This document shows, piece after piece, positions 7,053-13,294 of a stretch of 13,294 nt of DNA. How positions within the stretch are numbered: position 1 is the stretch's first letter; the number at the start of each line of letters is the position of its first letter. The notes under the pieces were generated by a model that had not been told where the DNA came from, did not search any database, and was given only the letters and a program-made list of their open reading frames with translations. Source of the stretch: UBA6921 sp031363085 (GTDB taxonomy: Bacteria; Pseudomonadota; Gammaproteobacteria; SG8-11); assembly GCA_031363085.1 (NCBI GenBank), contig JANLTU010000266.1, forward strand, positions 1-13,294, written 5' to 3'. A program made the position numbers and the translations under genes.

Positions 7053-7078
7053 CGAAGGGGAGCGCAAGCTCCCCTTCG
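7053..7078 (+). terminator. Strong hairpin after the PKD/cytochrome gene
   Basis: A perfect 11-bp stem, CGAAGGGGAGC paired with GCTCCCCTTCG, closes a GCAA tetraloop. It starts 23 bp after the stop codon. No U-tract follows on either strand, so intrinsic termination is uncertain. It may protect the 3' end or serve both this gene and the convergent antitoxin remnant. Confidence 0.5.
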
Positions 7079-7115
7079 CACGTTTGGCGCCGGCAAATTA
7101 GAAAGATGTCGTGAT

Positions 7116-7338
7116 TCATAAAGTGGGTGCGCGCACCCGCCGCAAGCGGGATCGCTTCGAAGCCGCTTCACCACGCTCGATGGCTGCGATGCGGTCTTCG
7201 CATTCCTTGATCCACAATGCATCGATCACCGGATCGGGCTGATCCAACGTCGCGAGTAACTCATCGACCAGCGCTGCTCTTTCCATCGCGGGAAGGGCCA
7301 TTGCGAGTTCTACAATTTTCTTGGCTAAATTGGGGCAT
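7116..7338 (-). pseudogene. Orphan addiction-module component (TIGR02574/Unstab_antitox-type), frameshifted
   Basis: The open part (7301 to 7116, 61 codons) reads ALPAMERAALVDELLATLD and then VIDALWIKECEDRIAAIERGEA, the signature of the addiction-module component family. Homology appears to continue upstream without an in-frame start (AKKIVELA before the first Met). One base off, an ATG at 7338 has AGAGG 6 nt upstream. Removing one C from the CCCC run (7335 to 7332) joins them into MPNLAKKIVELAMALP, giving about 73 residues, the usual size. The C-terminal tail (SKRSRLRRVRAPTL) is unlike the family. No RelE/ParE toxin follows. The likeliest reading is a decaying orphan antitoxin; a single-base sequencing error or internal start at 7301 are alternatives. 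Confidence 0.7.
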
Positions 7339-7643
7339 CTCGCACCTCTGGTTAAGTGTTGTTCCCGGTATCGTACCGAATATTAACAGGGCCACTGAGC
7401 GGCATAATGAAGGACGCGCCGTTTTGTATTGCTAAGCGTAGGGAGGAACCCAATTTTTCGCTATCATCGGTTGGCATATCCGTCTTCGATGTTATCGAGT
7501 GGGGTACGGAAGTAATCGCGCCAAGGGCGGTGCTCCTACATGCATGATGAAAGGCGCCTCATAATTTCATTTTTATAAAACAGCGTGCGATGTGAAGTAT
7601 CAAACTCAAATTAAAATATTGATGCAAAAATGGGTGGAAACCG
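7339..7643. other. Gene-free region upstream of mtnA
   Basis: About 300 bp with no credible ORF. It contains a CGGTA-TCG-TACCG palindrome (7366-7378) upstream of the antitoxin remnant, a REP-like unit (7512-7540), an 8-bp palindrome AGGCGCCT (7549-7556), and an A/T-rich stretch (7560-7630) where the mtnA promoter should lie. I found no SAM-type riboswitch pattern and no confident -35/-10 pair. Confidence 0.4.
7512..7540 (-). repeat. Single REP-like unit (TGTAGGAGC type)
   Basis: Read on the minus strand it starts TGTAGGAGCACCGCCC, continues TTGGCGCGATTAC, and contains the small hairpin CGCC-AAG-GGCG. The TGTAGGAGC head followed by a GC hairpin and GCGAT tail is the well-known REP pattern of Pseudomonas and Xanthomonadales. 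Only one unit is seen and no RAYT transposase is nearby. Confidence 0.55.
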
Positions 7644-8702
7644 GTGACTGAAAATAAACAACACGACTCCATCCGCGCGGTGCTGTGGGTGGACGATCAA
7701 CTGCAACTGCTCGACCAGCGGGCGTTGCCGCAGCGGGTGGAATATTTGCGTTTGGCGGATGCGGCGGGTGTGGCGCAGGCGATTAAAGCTATGGTGGTGC
7801 GCGGCGCGCCGGCGATTGGGATTGCCGCTGCCTACGGCGTGGTGCTGGCGGCACGTGCGGGTTATGCGCGCGCACCGCAGCGCTGGAAACAGGACATCGC
7901 CGCTGATTTAAAGCAGCTCGCCGATTCGCGGCCGACGGCGGTGAATTTGTTTTGGGCGCTGGCGCGCATGCAGACGACCATCGCCGTGCTCGATGGCAAT
8001 CCGCGTGCGGCCTTGCTCGCGGAAGCACAGCGTATCCACGACGAAGACATCGCCGCCAACCGGCGCATGGGGGCGCTGGGTGCGGAGTTGATCGCGCTTG
8101 GCAGCGGCATCCTCACGCATTGCAATACCGGTTCGTTGGCGACCGGCGGGTACGGCACGGCCTTGGGCGTGATCCGCAGCGCGTATGCGGCGGGCAAGGT
8201 GCAAGAAGTGTTCGCCGACGAAACGCGGCCGTGGTTGCAGGGCGCGCGCCTCACCGCGTGGGAGCTCGTTCAAGACAATATTCCGGTCACGTTGTTGGCA
8301 GATAGCGCGGCGGCGTATTTGATGAAGCTTGGCAAGGTGCAGTGGGTAATCGTCGGCGCGGACCGCATCACCGCCAACGGCGATGTAGCCAACAAGATCG
8401 GCACGTACAGTCTGGCGGTGAACGCGCAGCGCCATGATGTGAAATTTATGGTGGTCGCGCCGACTTCGACGGTGGATATGAAGCTTGCCAGCGGCGAAGA
8501 AATTCCAATTGAGCAACGGCCCGCAGCAGAAGTGTTAAGTCTTGGCACTCAGCGCGTAGCGGCAGACGGCGCGCAGGCGTGGAATCCGTCGTTCGATGTG
8601 ACGCCGGCCCCGTTGATCGACGCCATCGTCACCGAAAAAGGTGTGCTGCGCGGCCCCAATCGCGAGCGCATGCAGGCGTTGATGATGCGTTGCGACGCGT
8701 GA
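7644..8702 (+). CDS. mtnA: MtnA, S-methyl-5-thioribose-1-phosphate isomerase
   Basis: 352 residues, starting at GTG 7644 with GGTGG about 7 nt upstream. It isomerises methylthioribose-1-phosphate to methylthioribulose-1-phosphate in methionine salvage (eIF2B-like fold). Key parts: VVRGAPAIGIAAAYG at 51-65, ILTHCNTGSLATGGYGTA with catalytic Cys at residue 160, ETRPWLQGARLTAWEL at 193-208, VGADRITANGDVANKIGTY with catalytic Asp at residue 240, then STVD and IPIEQRPAAEV. Cys160 and Asp240 carry the same numbers as in the studied Bacillus enzyme. It is complete. Ten bases separate it from oxyR, so the two are probably cotranscribed. The deaminase of the same pathway lies about 3 kb upstream on the other strand. 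Confidence 0.97.
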   Translation: MTENKQHDSIRAVLWVDDQLQLLDQRALPQRVEYLRLADAAGVAQAIKAMVVRGAPAIGIAAAYGVVLAARAGYARAPQRWKQDIAADLKQLADSRPTAVNLFWALARMQTTIAVLDGNPRAALLAEAQRIHDEDIAANRRMGALGAELIALGSGILTHCNTGSLATGGYGTALGVIRSAYAAGKVQEVFADETRPWLQGARLTAWELVQDNIPVTLLADSAAAYLMKLGKVQWVIVGADRITANGDVANKIGTYSLAVNAQRHDVKFMVVAPTSTVDMKLASGEEIPIEQRPAAEVLSLGTQRVAADGAQAWNPSFDVTPAPLIDAIVTEKGVLRGPNRERMQALMMRCDA

Positions 8703-8712
8703 TGTTCAGCAA

Positions 8713-9648
8713 GTGAGCGCCACGCAGTTTCCGACCGTCAAACAATTGCGCTATCTGGTGGCGCTGGCCGAGCATAAACATTTCGGTCGTGCGGCGACGG
8801 CCTGCTTCGTGTCGCAATCGGCGTTTAGCATCGGCATTCAAGAGCTGGAGGCGTTGTTGAAGGTGCGGCTGGTGGACCGCACCAGCAAGCGCGTGGTCGT
8901 CACTCGCTTGGGCGAGGAGGTCGCGACGCAGGCGCGCCTGTGCCTGCGCGATTTGGAAAGTCTGGTGGAATTGTCGCGCGGCGCGCGTGCACCGCTCAGC
9001 GGCGTGTTGCGGATGGGCGTGATTCCGACCATCGCGCCGTTCCTGTTGCCCAAGCTGCTGCCGACCTTGCGCAAGGCGTTTCCGCAACTGGAGTTGTATC
9101 TCAAAGAAGACATGACGCAGCGCATTTACGAAGCGTTGCTGGCCGGTGAGATCGACATAATGCTGTATGCGCAGCCGTTCGATTTATACGGCGTGCAGAC
9201 GCTGGAATTATTTCGCGACCGCTTCCTGCTGGCGTATCGCGACGGTACCGAACGAGTCGATCCGCAGCGTTACAGCTTCAATCGTCTCAATGCGCACAGC
9301 GTGCTGCTGCTCGAAGACGGCCACTGTCTGCGCAAGCACGCTATCGCCGCCTGCCGCCTCCGTGATTTTGCCAAGGTTCGGCCCTTCGCGGCGAGCAGCT
9401 TGTTGACGCTGGTGCAAATGGTGGACAGCGATCTGGGCATTACGTTTTTGCCGGAGATGGCGCTCGGTTCCAGTTTGCTGCGCGGCACGCGCGTTAAAAC
9501 CCAGCCGCTCAAGGACAAGAGTTATCGCACCATCGCGCTGGCGTGGCGCAAAGGCAGCGTGCGCGGCGAGGAGTTCGCCAAGCTCGGCGAGTTCCTCCAG
9601 AAAATTTCTCAAAGCGCTCTGCGCAACGATTCAAATAATAGATCGTAG
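8713..9648 (+). CDS. oxyR: OxyR-type LysR family regulator, hydrogen peroxide sensor
   Basis: 311 residues from GTG 8713. An N-terminal winged HTH (about 6-65: KQLRYLVALAEHKHFGRAA, then SQSAFSIGIQELE) is followed by a LysR substrate domain. The OxyR signature is clear: LLLEDGHCLRKHAIAAC contains C205 and C214, spaced nine apart like Cys199 and Cys208 of E. coli OxyR, which form the regulatory disulphide on peroxide exposure. The later SLLTLVQMVDSDLGITFLPEMAL is also typical. It is a cytosolic DNA-binding tetramer. The gene follows mtnA by 10 bp with a weak binding site (possible translational coupling) and precedes a peroxiredoxin gene whose promoter carries an OxyR-box-like sequence that overlaps the 3' end of oxyR. 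Confidence 0.95.
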   Translation: MSATQFPTVKQLRYLVALAEHKHFGRAATACFVSQSAFSIGIQELEALLKVRLVDRTSKRVVVTRLGEEVATQARLCLRDLESLVELSRGARAPLSGVLRMGVIPTIAPFLLPKLLPTLRKAFPQLELYLKEDMTQRIYEALLAGEIDIMLYAQPFDLYGVQTLELFRDRFLLAYRDGTERVDPQRYSFNRLNAHSVLLLEDGHCLRKHAIAACRLRDFAKVRPFAASSLLTLVQMVDSDLGITFLPEMALGSSLLRGTRVKTQPLKDKSYRTIALAWRKGSVRGEEFAKLGEFLQKISQSALRNDSNNRS

Positions 9649-9674
9649 CGATCTAATCAATCTGATTCTCCTAC
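9638..9674 (+). promoter_or_regulatory. Candidate OxyR box upstream of the peroxiredoxin gene
   Basis: Four quarter-sites with exact 7-nt spacing: ATAG, CGAT, ATCT, CTAC. Against the consensus ATAGntnnnanCTAT repeated after 7 nt, 14 of 20 defined bases match, and the first half is almost perfect, including the inner t and a. It straddles the oxyR stop codon and lies directly upstream of a putative -10 GATACT (9689-9694), the position expected for activation of the peroxiredoxin gene. Confidence 0.6.
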
Positions 9675-9744
9675 GTGTCGTGTTTGCGGATACTGCCTCA
9701 TCGCGAGAACAGTTCCGTTCCGCAACACCATCAGGAGAAGCATT

Positions 9745-10347
9745 ATGAGCGTATTGGTAGGCAAAGCCGCACCCGATTTCACCGCCCCGGCGGTGCTGGT
9801 CAATAATCAGATCGTCGAGGATTTTAATCTTCGCGCCCACATCCAGGATCAATACGCAGTGCTGTTTTTCTGGCCGCTGGATTTCACCTTCGTGTGCCCG
9901 TCCGAAATCATCGCGTTCAGCAAGCGCATGCCGGAATTCAAGGCGCGCAACACCGCCGTGATCGGCGTCAGTGTCGATTCGCAGTACACCCACTTTGCGT
10001 GGCGCAACACGCCGGTGGCAAAAGGCGGCGTCGGCGCAGTGCAATTTCCGATGGTTGCGGATCTGACCAAGGCAATCAGCCGCGCTTACGACGTGTTGAG
10101 CGGCGATGCGGTCGCCTTGCGCGGCACTTTTTTAATCGGGCGCGACGGCAACGTGCGCCATCAACTGGTGAACGATATAGCGCTGGGCCGCGACGTCGAC
10201 GAAACCCTGCGCATCGTGGATGCGTTGCAATTTTTCGAGCAGCACGGCGACGTGTGTCCGGCCGGCTGGAAGAAAGGTGAGTCCGGCATGAAAGCGAGCG
10301 CCGACGGGGTTGCGACCTACCTTGCGTCGCATGCCGACGCGCTGTAA
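9745..10347 (+). CDS. Typical 2-Cys peroxiredoxin (AhpC/Prx1 family)
   Basis: 200 residues; ATG at 9745 with AGGAGA (9733-9738) 6 nt upstream. It reduces hydrogen and organic peroxides with thiols, in the cytosol as a dimer or decamer. The peroxidatic cysteine is C51 in DFTFVCPSEI; the resolving cysteine is C171 in HGDVCPAGWKKG. The catalytic Arg is probably in TFLIGRDGNVRH or the preceding RGTF stretch. The N terminus (VGKAAPDFTAPAVL) is standard. No AhpF follows; electrons probably come from thioredoxin or another reductase. oxyR lies directly upstream with a likely OxyR box between, so peroxide induction is probable. A terminator-like hairpin follows at 10386. Confidence 0.95.
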   Translation: MSVLVGKAAPDFTAPAVLVNNQIVEDFNLRAHIQDQYAVLFFWPLDFTFVCPSEIIAFSKRMPEFKARNTAVIGVSVDSQYTHFAWRNTPVAKGGVGAVQFPMVADLTKAISRAYDVLSGDAVALRGTFLIGRDGNVRHQLVNDIALGRDVDETLRIVDALQFFEQHGDVCPAGWKKGESGMKASADGVATYLASHADAL

Positions 10348-10385
10348 TTCGAGCGGTTGCGCACCCGGGCGAACGGCACTGCGTG

Positions 10386-10408
10386 GGCTCGTTGGCGAGC
10401 CAGGTTTT
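10386..10408 (+). terminator. Probable intrinsic terminator after the peroxiredoxin gene
   Basis: Stem GGCTCG (10386-10391), loop TTGG, stem CGAGCC (10396-10401), then AGGTTTT. The U-run is short. The right arm also takes part in an alternative hairpin with 10415-10422 (see findings). Confidence 0.5.
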
Positions 10409-10429
10409 GGTGCTTCGCCAACACCGCTG

Positions 10430-10438
10430 TGTTATTAT
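10430..10438 (+). promoter_or_regulatory. Candidate extended -10 promoter for gyrA
   Basis: TGT-TATTAT: an extended -10 TGn motif joined to a hexamer with five of six consensus bases. No good -35 lies upstream, which suits an extended -10 promoter. It would give a gyrA leader of roughly 125 nt. Confidence 0.45.
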
Positions 10439-10570
10439 TTCGCGCCTCGGAAAGTGGTTTTCGTTCGTAACGCGGCGAGCTCTTCACGAGCATGAAATCG
10501 GTGCACGAGCCGGGGTGTTTTCTCCCTTAAAAAATAAGCAACTCAACGACTGAAGGATTGCGACTTGCCG

Positions 10571-13165
10571 ATGGATTTCGCCAAAGAAGTTCTGCCCGTC
10601 AACCTCGAAGACGAAATGCGCCGTTCGTACCTCGATTACGCGATGAGCGTCATCATCGGGCGCGCCCTCCCGGACGTGCGCGATGGACTCAAGCCGGTGC
10701 ACCGCCGCGTATTGTACGCGATGCGCGAACTGGGCAACGACTGGAACAAGCCCTACAAAAAATCCGCGCGCGTGGTCGGCGACGTGATCGGTAAATATCA
10801 TCCGCACGGCGACAAGGCGGTGTACGACACCATCGTGCGCATGGCGCAGCCATTTTCGCTGCGCTATATGCTGGTCGACGGTCAAGGCAACTTCGGTTCG
10901 GTGGACGGCGATGCGCCGGCCGCGATGCGTTACACCGAAGTGCGTATGGCGCGCATCGCGCACGAACTGCTGGCCGACCTCGACAAAGAAACCGTCGACT
11001 TCGTACCCAACTACGACGAGTCGGAGCACGAGCCGTCGGTGATGCCGGCACGCATCCCTAACTTGCTGATCAACGGGTCCTCGGGCATCGCGGTGGGCAT
11101 GGCCACCAACATTCCGCCGCACAATCTCACCGAAGTCATCGGCGCCTGCCTCGCGTTGATCGACAATCCCGAGATCGACATCACCGGGCTGATGCAGCAT
11201 ATTCCCGGCCCGGATTTCCCGACCTGGGCCATCATCAACGGCGCACGCGGCATTCACGACGCGTATCACACCGGGCGCGGCAAGATTTATCTGCGTGCGC
11301 GCTCGCATATCGAAACCGACGAGAAAACCGGTAAAGAAAGCATCGTCGTCACCGAGTTGCCGTACCAAGTCAACAAGGCGCAGCTAGTGGAAAAAATCGC
11401 TGAGTTGGTGAAAGACAAGAAAATCGAAGGCATCACCGCGCTGCGCGACGAGTCCGACAAAGACGGCATGCGCATGGTGGTCGAGCTGCGCCGTGGTGAA
11501 TTGTCGGAAGTGATGCTGAACAACCTGTACCAGCACACGCAAATGCAGGACGTGTTCGGTATCAACATGGTGGCAGTGGTCGACGGCCAGCCACGCACCT
11601 TGAATCTCAAGCAACTGCTCGAAGCCTTCATCCGCCATCGTCGCGAAGTGGTCACGCGCCGCACTGTGTTCGATCTGCGCAAGGCGCGTGAGCGCGCGCA
11701 TGTGTTGGAAGGTTTGGCGATTGCGCTGGCCAACATCGACCCGATCATCAAGCTCATCAAAGAGTCGCCCAATCCGGCGGAAGCCAAGGTCGGCCTGATG
11801 GAGCGGCCGTGGGCGCCGGGCATCGTGGTGCAGATGCTGGAGCGCGGCGGTGCGGAAATATCACGACCGCGCGACTTGGCGCCGCAGTTCGGGCTGAAGC
11901 CTGAAGGCTACCAATTGTCGGACGTGCAGGCGCAGGCGATTCTGGATTTGCGTTTGCATCGCCTCACTGGGCTTGAACAGGACAAAATTCTCGGTGAGTA
12001 CAAAGAAATATTAGTCAAGATCGACGACCTGCTCGACATTCTGCGCAACCCGGAGCGCTTGATGCGCGTGATTCGCGACGAGCTGAACGCGATCAAGGAA
12101 CAATACGGTGATAAGCGCCGCACCGAGATCGTGGTGTTGCAGCAAGACATGTCGCTGGCCGATCTGATCACGCCCGAAGAGGTGGTAGTGACGTTCTCGC
12201 ACGAAGGCTATGCCAAGGCGCAGCCGCTCTCTGATTACCAAGCGCAACGGCGTGGCGGCAAGGGAAAATCAGCAACTTCGATGAAAGAAGAAGATTTCAT
12301 CGACAAATTATTTGTCGCCAACACCCACGACACGCTGCTGTGCTTCTCCAGTCGCGGCAAAGTGTATTGGATCAAAGTTTATGAATTGCCACAGGCCAGC
12401 CGCATCGCGCGCGGCAAGCCGCTGGTGAACTTACTGCCGCTGGAAGACGGTGAGCGCATCAACGCGGTGTTGCCGGTCAAGGACTACGACGCAAACAAAT
12501 TTGTGTTCATGGCCACCAGCAGCGGCACCGTGAAAAAAACCTCGCTGGTCGATTTTTCGCGCCCGCGCGCCAACGGCATCATCGCGCTGGGCTTGCGCGG
12601 CGACGACACCTTGGTGGGCGTGGACATCACCGACGGCACCTGCGACATCATGCTGTTCAGCAGCGCCGGCAAGTCGGTACGCTTCAAAGAAAGCGACGTG
12701 CGCGAGATGGGCCGCAATGCGGCGGGCGTGCGCGGCATTCGTTTGCAAACCGGGCAAAAGCTGATCGCGTTAATGATTGCACGTGGCAGCGGTGCGGTGC
12801 TGACCGCCACCGAAAACGGCTACGGCAAACGCACTCCGCTGGCCGATTATCCGGTGAAAGGCCGCGGCGGGCTGGGCGTGATTTCGATTCAAACCAGCGA
12901 GCGCAACGGCAACGTGGTGGGCGCGGTGCTGGTCGACGAAAAAGACGAAATCATGCTGATATCAAATCAAGGCACCTTGGTGCGCACCCGCTGCGCCGAA
13001 GTGTCCGAGGTCGGCCGCAACACCCAAGGCGTGCGCTTGATCAATGTCGCCGAAGGCGAGCACTTGGTCAGCATCGAACGCATCGCGGAAGGACAGGATG
13101 GTGCGCTGGCGGACTTGCCGGAGGGTGGTGAAGCGAGCGACGTTGAAGAAACGCCGAGCGAATAA
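10571..13165 (+). CDS. gyrA: GyrA, DNA gyrase subunit A
   Basis: 864 residues from ATG 10571. A TTG at 10565 (adding MP) sits at better spacing from AAGGA (10553-10557), so either start is possible. GyrA cuts and religates DNA in the A2B2 gyrase that introduces negative supercoils. The winged-helix/tower region contains the QRDR GKYHPHGDKAVYDTIVRMAQ and catalytic Tyr121 in AAMRYTEVRM (Tyr122 in E. coli). A coiled-coil region follows. The C-terminal beta-pinwheel has the GyrA box QRRGGKG at 559-565, which separates it from ParC, and an acidic tail (SDVEETPSE). Length is close to the usual 870-880. Residue 82, equivalent to E. coli Ser83, is Lys, while the Asp87 equivalent is kept. The gene has its own likely promoter. 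Confidence 0.98.
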   Translation: MDFAKEVLPVNLEDEMRRSYLDYAMSVIIGRALPDVRDGLKPVHRRVLYAMRELGNDWNKPYKKSARVVGDVIGKYHPHGDKAVYDTIVRMAQPFSLRYMLVDGQGNFGSVDGDAPAAMRYTEVRMARIAHELLADLDKETVDFVPNYDESEHEPSVMPARIPNLLINGSSGIAVGMATNIPPHNLTEVIGACLALIDNPEIDITGLMQHIPGPDFPTWAIINGARGIHDAYHTGRGKIYLRARSHIETDEKTGKESIVVTELPYQVNKAQLVEKIAELVKDKKIEGITALRDESDKDGMRMVVELRRGELSEVMLNNLYQHTQMQDVFGINMVAVVDGQPRTLNLKQLLEAFIRHRREVVTRRTVFDLRKARERAHVLEGLAIALANIDPIIKLIKESPNPAEAKVGLMERPWAPGIVVQMLERGGAEISRPRDLAPQFGLKPEGYQLSDVQAQAILDLRLHRLTGLEQDKILGEYKEILVKIDDLLDILRNPERLMRVIRDELNAIKEQYGDKRRTEIVVLQQDMSLADLITPEEVVVTFSHEGYAKAQPLSDYQAQRRGGKGKSATSMKEEDFIDKLFVANTHDTLLCFSSRGKVYWIKVYELPQASRIARGKPLVNLLPLEDGERINAVLPVKDYDANKFVFMATSSGTVKKTSLVDFSRPRANGIIALGLRGDDTLVGVDITDGTCDIMLFSSAGKSVRFKESDVREMGRNAAGVRGIRLQTGQKLIALMIARGSGAVLTATENGYGKRTPLADYPVKGRGGLGVISIQTSERNGNVVGAVLVDEKDEIMLISNQGTLVRTRCAEVSEVGRNTQGVRLINVAEGEHLVSIERIAEGQDGALADLPEGGEASDVEETPSE

Positions 13166-13225
13166 AATATCGGGTAGAAGGGAAGCGAGATTGTAGTCGT
13201 AGGCATCTATGAAATGGAGGCAGTC

Positions 13226-13294
13226 GTGACGAGGAGTACATTGATTTTACGAATGCTCGCCTTGGTTTTCTGGTTAGGCATTCTCTCGGCATGC
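13226..13294 (+). CDS. Start of a lipoprotein gene (partial, runs off the window)
   Basis: GTG at 13226 with a strong GGAGG (13216-13220) 5 nt upstream opens 23 codons that stay open to the window end. They encode a type II signal peptide: MTRSTLILR as a positively charged start, hydrophobic MLALVFWLGI, and a lipobox LSAC whose Cys is the last codon visible. The mature protein would be lipid-modified at that Cys and membrane-anchored. The mature part is not visible, so function is unknown. It lies 60 bp after gyrA on the same strand, with no clear terminator between. Confidence 0.6.
   Translation, partial: MTRSTLILRMLALVFWLGILSAC

Noticed and set aside
7560..7643. Possible SAM or related riboswitch before mtnA
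   Set aside because: The leader is A/T-rich and short, with no sequence resembling the conserved cores of SAM riboswitch classes that I could recognise.
7908..8516. Minus-strand frame of 202 codons within mtnA
   Set aside because: It is antisense to conserved MtnA catalytic motifs, with composition biased to Arg and His as expected for a shadow frame.
10484..11368. Long open frame of 294 codons on the minus strand across the start of gyrA
   Set aside because: It lies antisense to the conserved GyrA breakage-reunion domain, its protein is rich in His, Arg and Val without a recognisable domain, and it is explained by high-GC codon use on the other strand.
13166..13225. Terminator after gyrA
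   Set aside because: I looked for a GC stem followed by T residues in this 60-bp gap and found none.

Overview
The window looks like a chromosomal segment of a gammaproteobacterium. The genes ubiG, mtaD (MTA/SAH deaminase), mtnA and gyrA lie in the same relative order as I recall from Pseudomonas aeruginosa. Protein sequences (UbiG, OxyR with both redox cysteines, GyrA) also read as gammaproteobacterial. Genus and species cannot be named from this sequence. Here the core cluster is interrupted by extra genes and small repeats.

Layout. 1-215: end of a small unrecognised ORF that may begin outside the window. 216-360: gap with a 17-bp tandem repeat. 361-2162 (minus): two-gene operon, an ABC/SMC-type AAA ATPase followed by a DUF4276 TOPRIM-like protein, overlapping by 4 nt. 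This is the best candidate for an undescribed (anti-phage-type) system. 2414-4527 (minus): mtaD then ubiG, separated by a 58-bp twin-hairpin element. 4661-5254 (plus): RutE-like malonic semialdehyde reductase, divergent from mtaD. 5506-7029 (plus): exported multidomain protein with an N-terminal haem-like domain, two PKD domains, a cytochrome c domain and a hydrophobic/Arg C-terminal sorting tail. 7116-7338 (minus): frameshifted orphan antitoxin of the addiction-module-component family. 7339-7643: gene-free stretch with a REP-like unit. 7644-10347 (plus): mtnA, oxyR and a 2-Cys peroxiredoxin, with a recognisable OxyR box before the peroxiredoxin. 10571-13165 (plus): gyrA. 13226-end (plus): start of a lipoprotein gene.

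How the genes fit together. MtaD deaminates 5'-methylthioadenosine to methylthioinosine. After phosphorolysis by an MtnP-type enzyme (not in the window), MtnA isomerises methylthioribose-1-phosphate, so the two genes are parts of one salvage route although they are about 3 kb apart and on opposite strands. OxyR and the peroxiredoxin form a sensor-effector pair for peroxide. The ATPase/TOPRIM pair stands apart from metabolism and probably came as accessory cargo, as did the decayed antitoxin and the repeats. GyrA carries Lys at the position of E. coli Ser83, the main quinolone contact.
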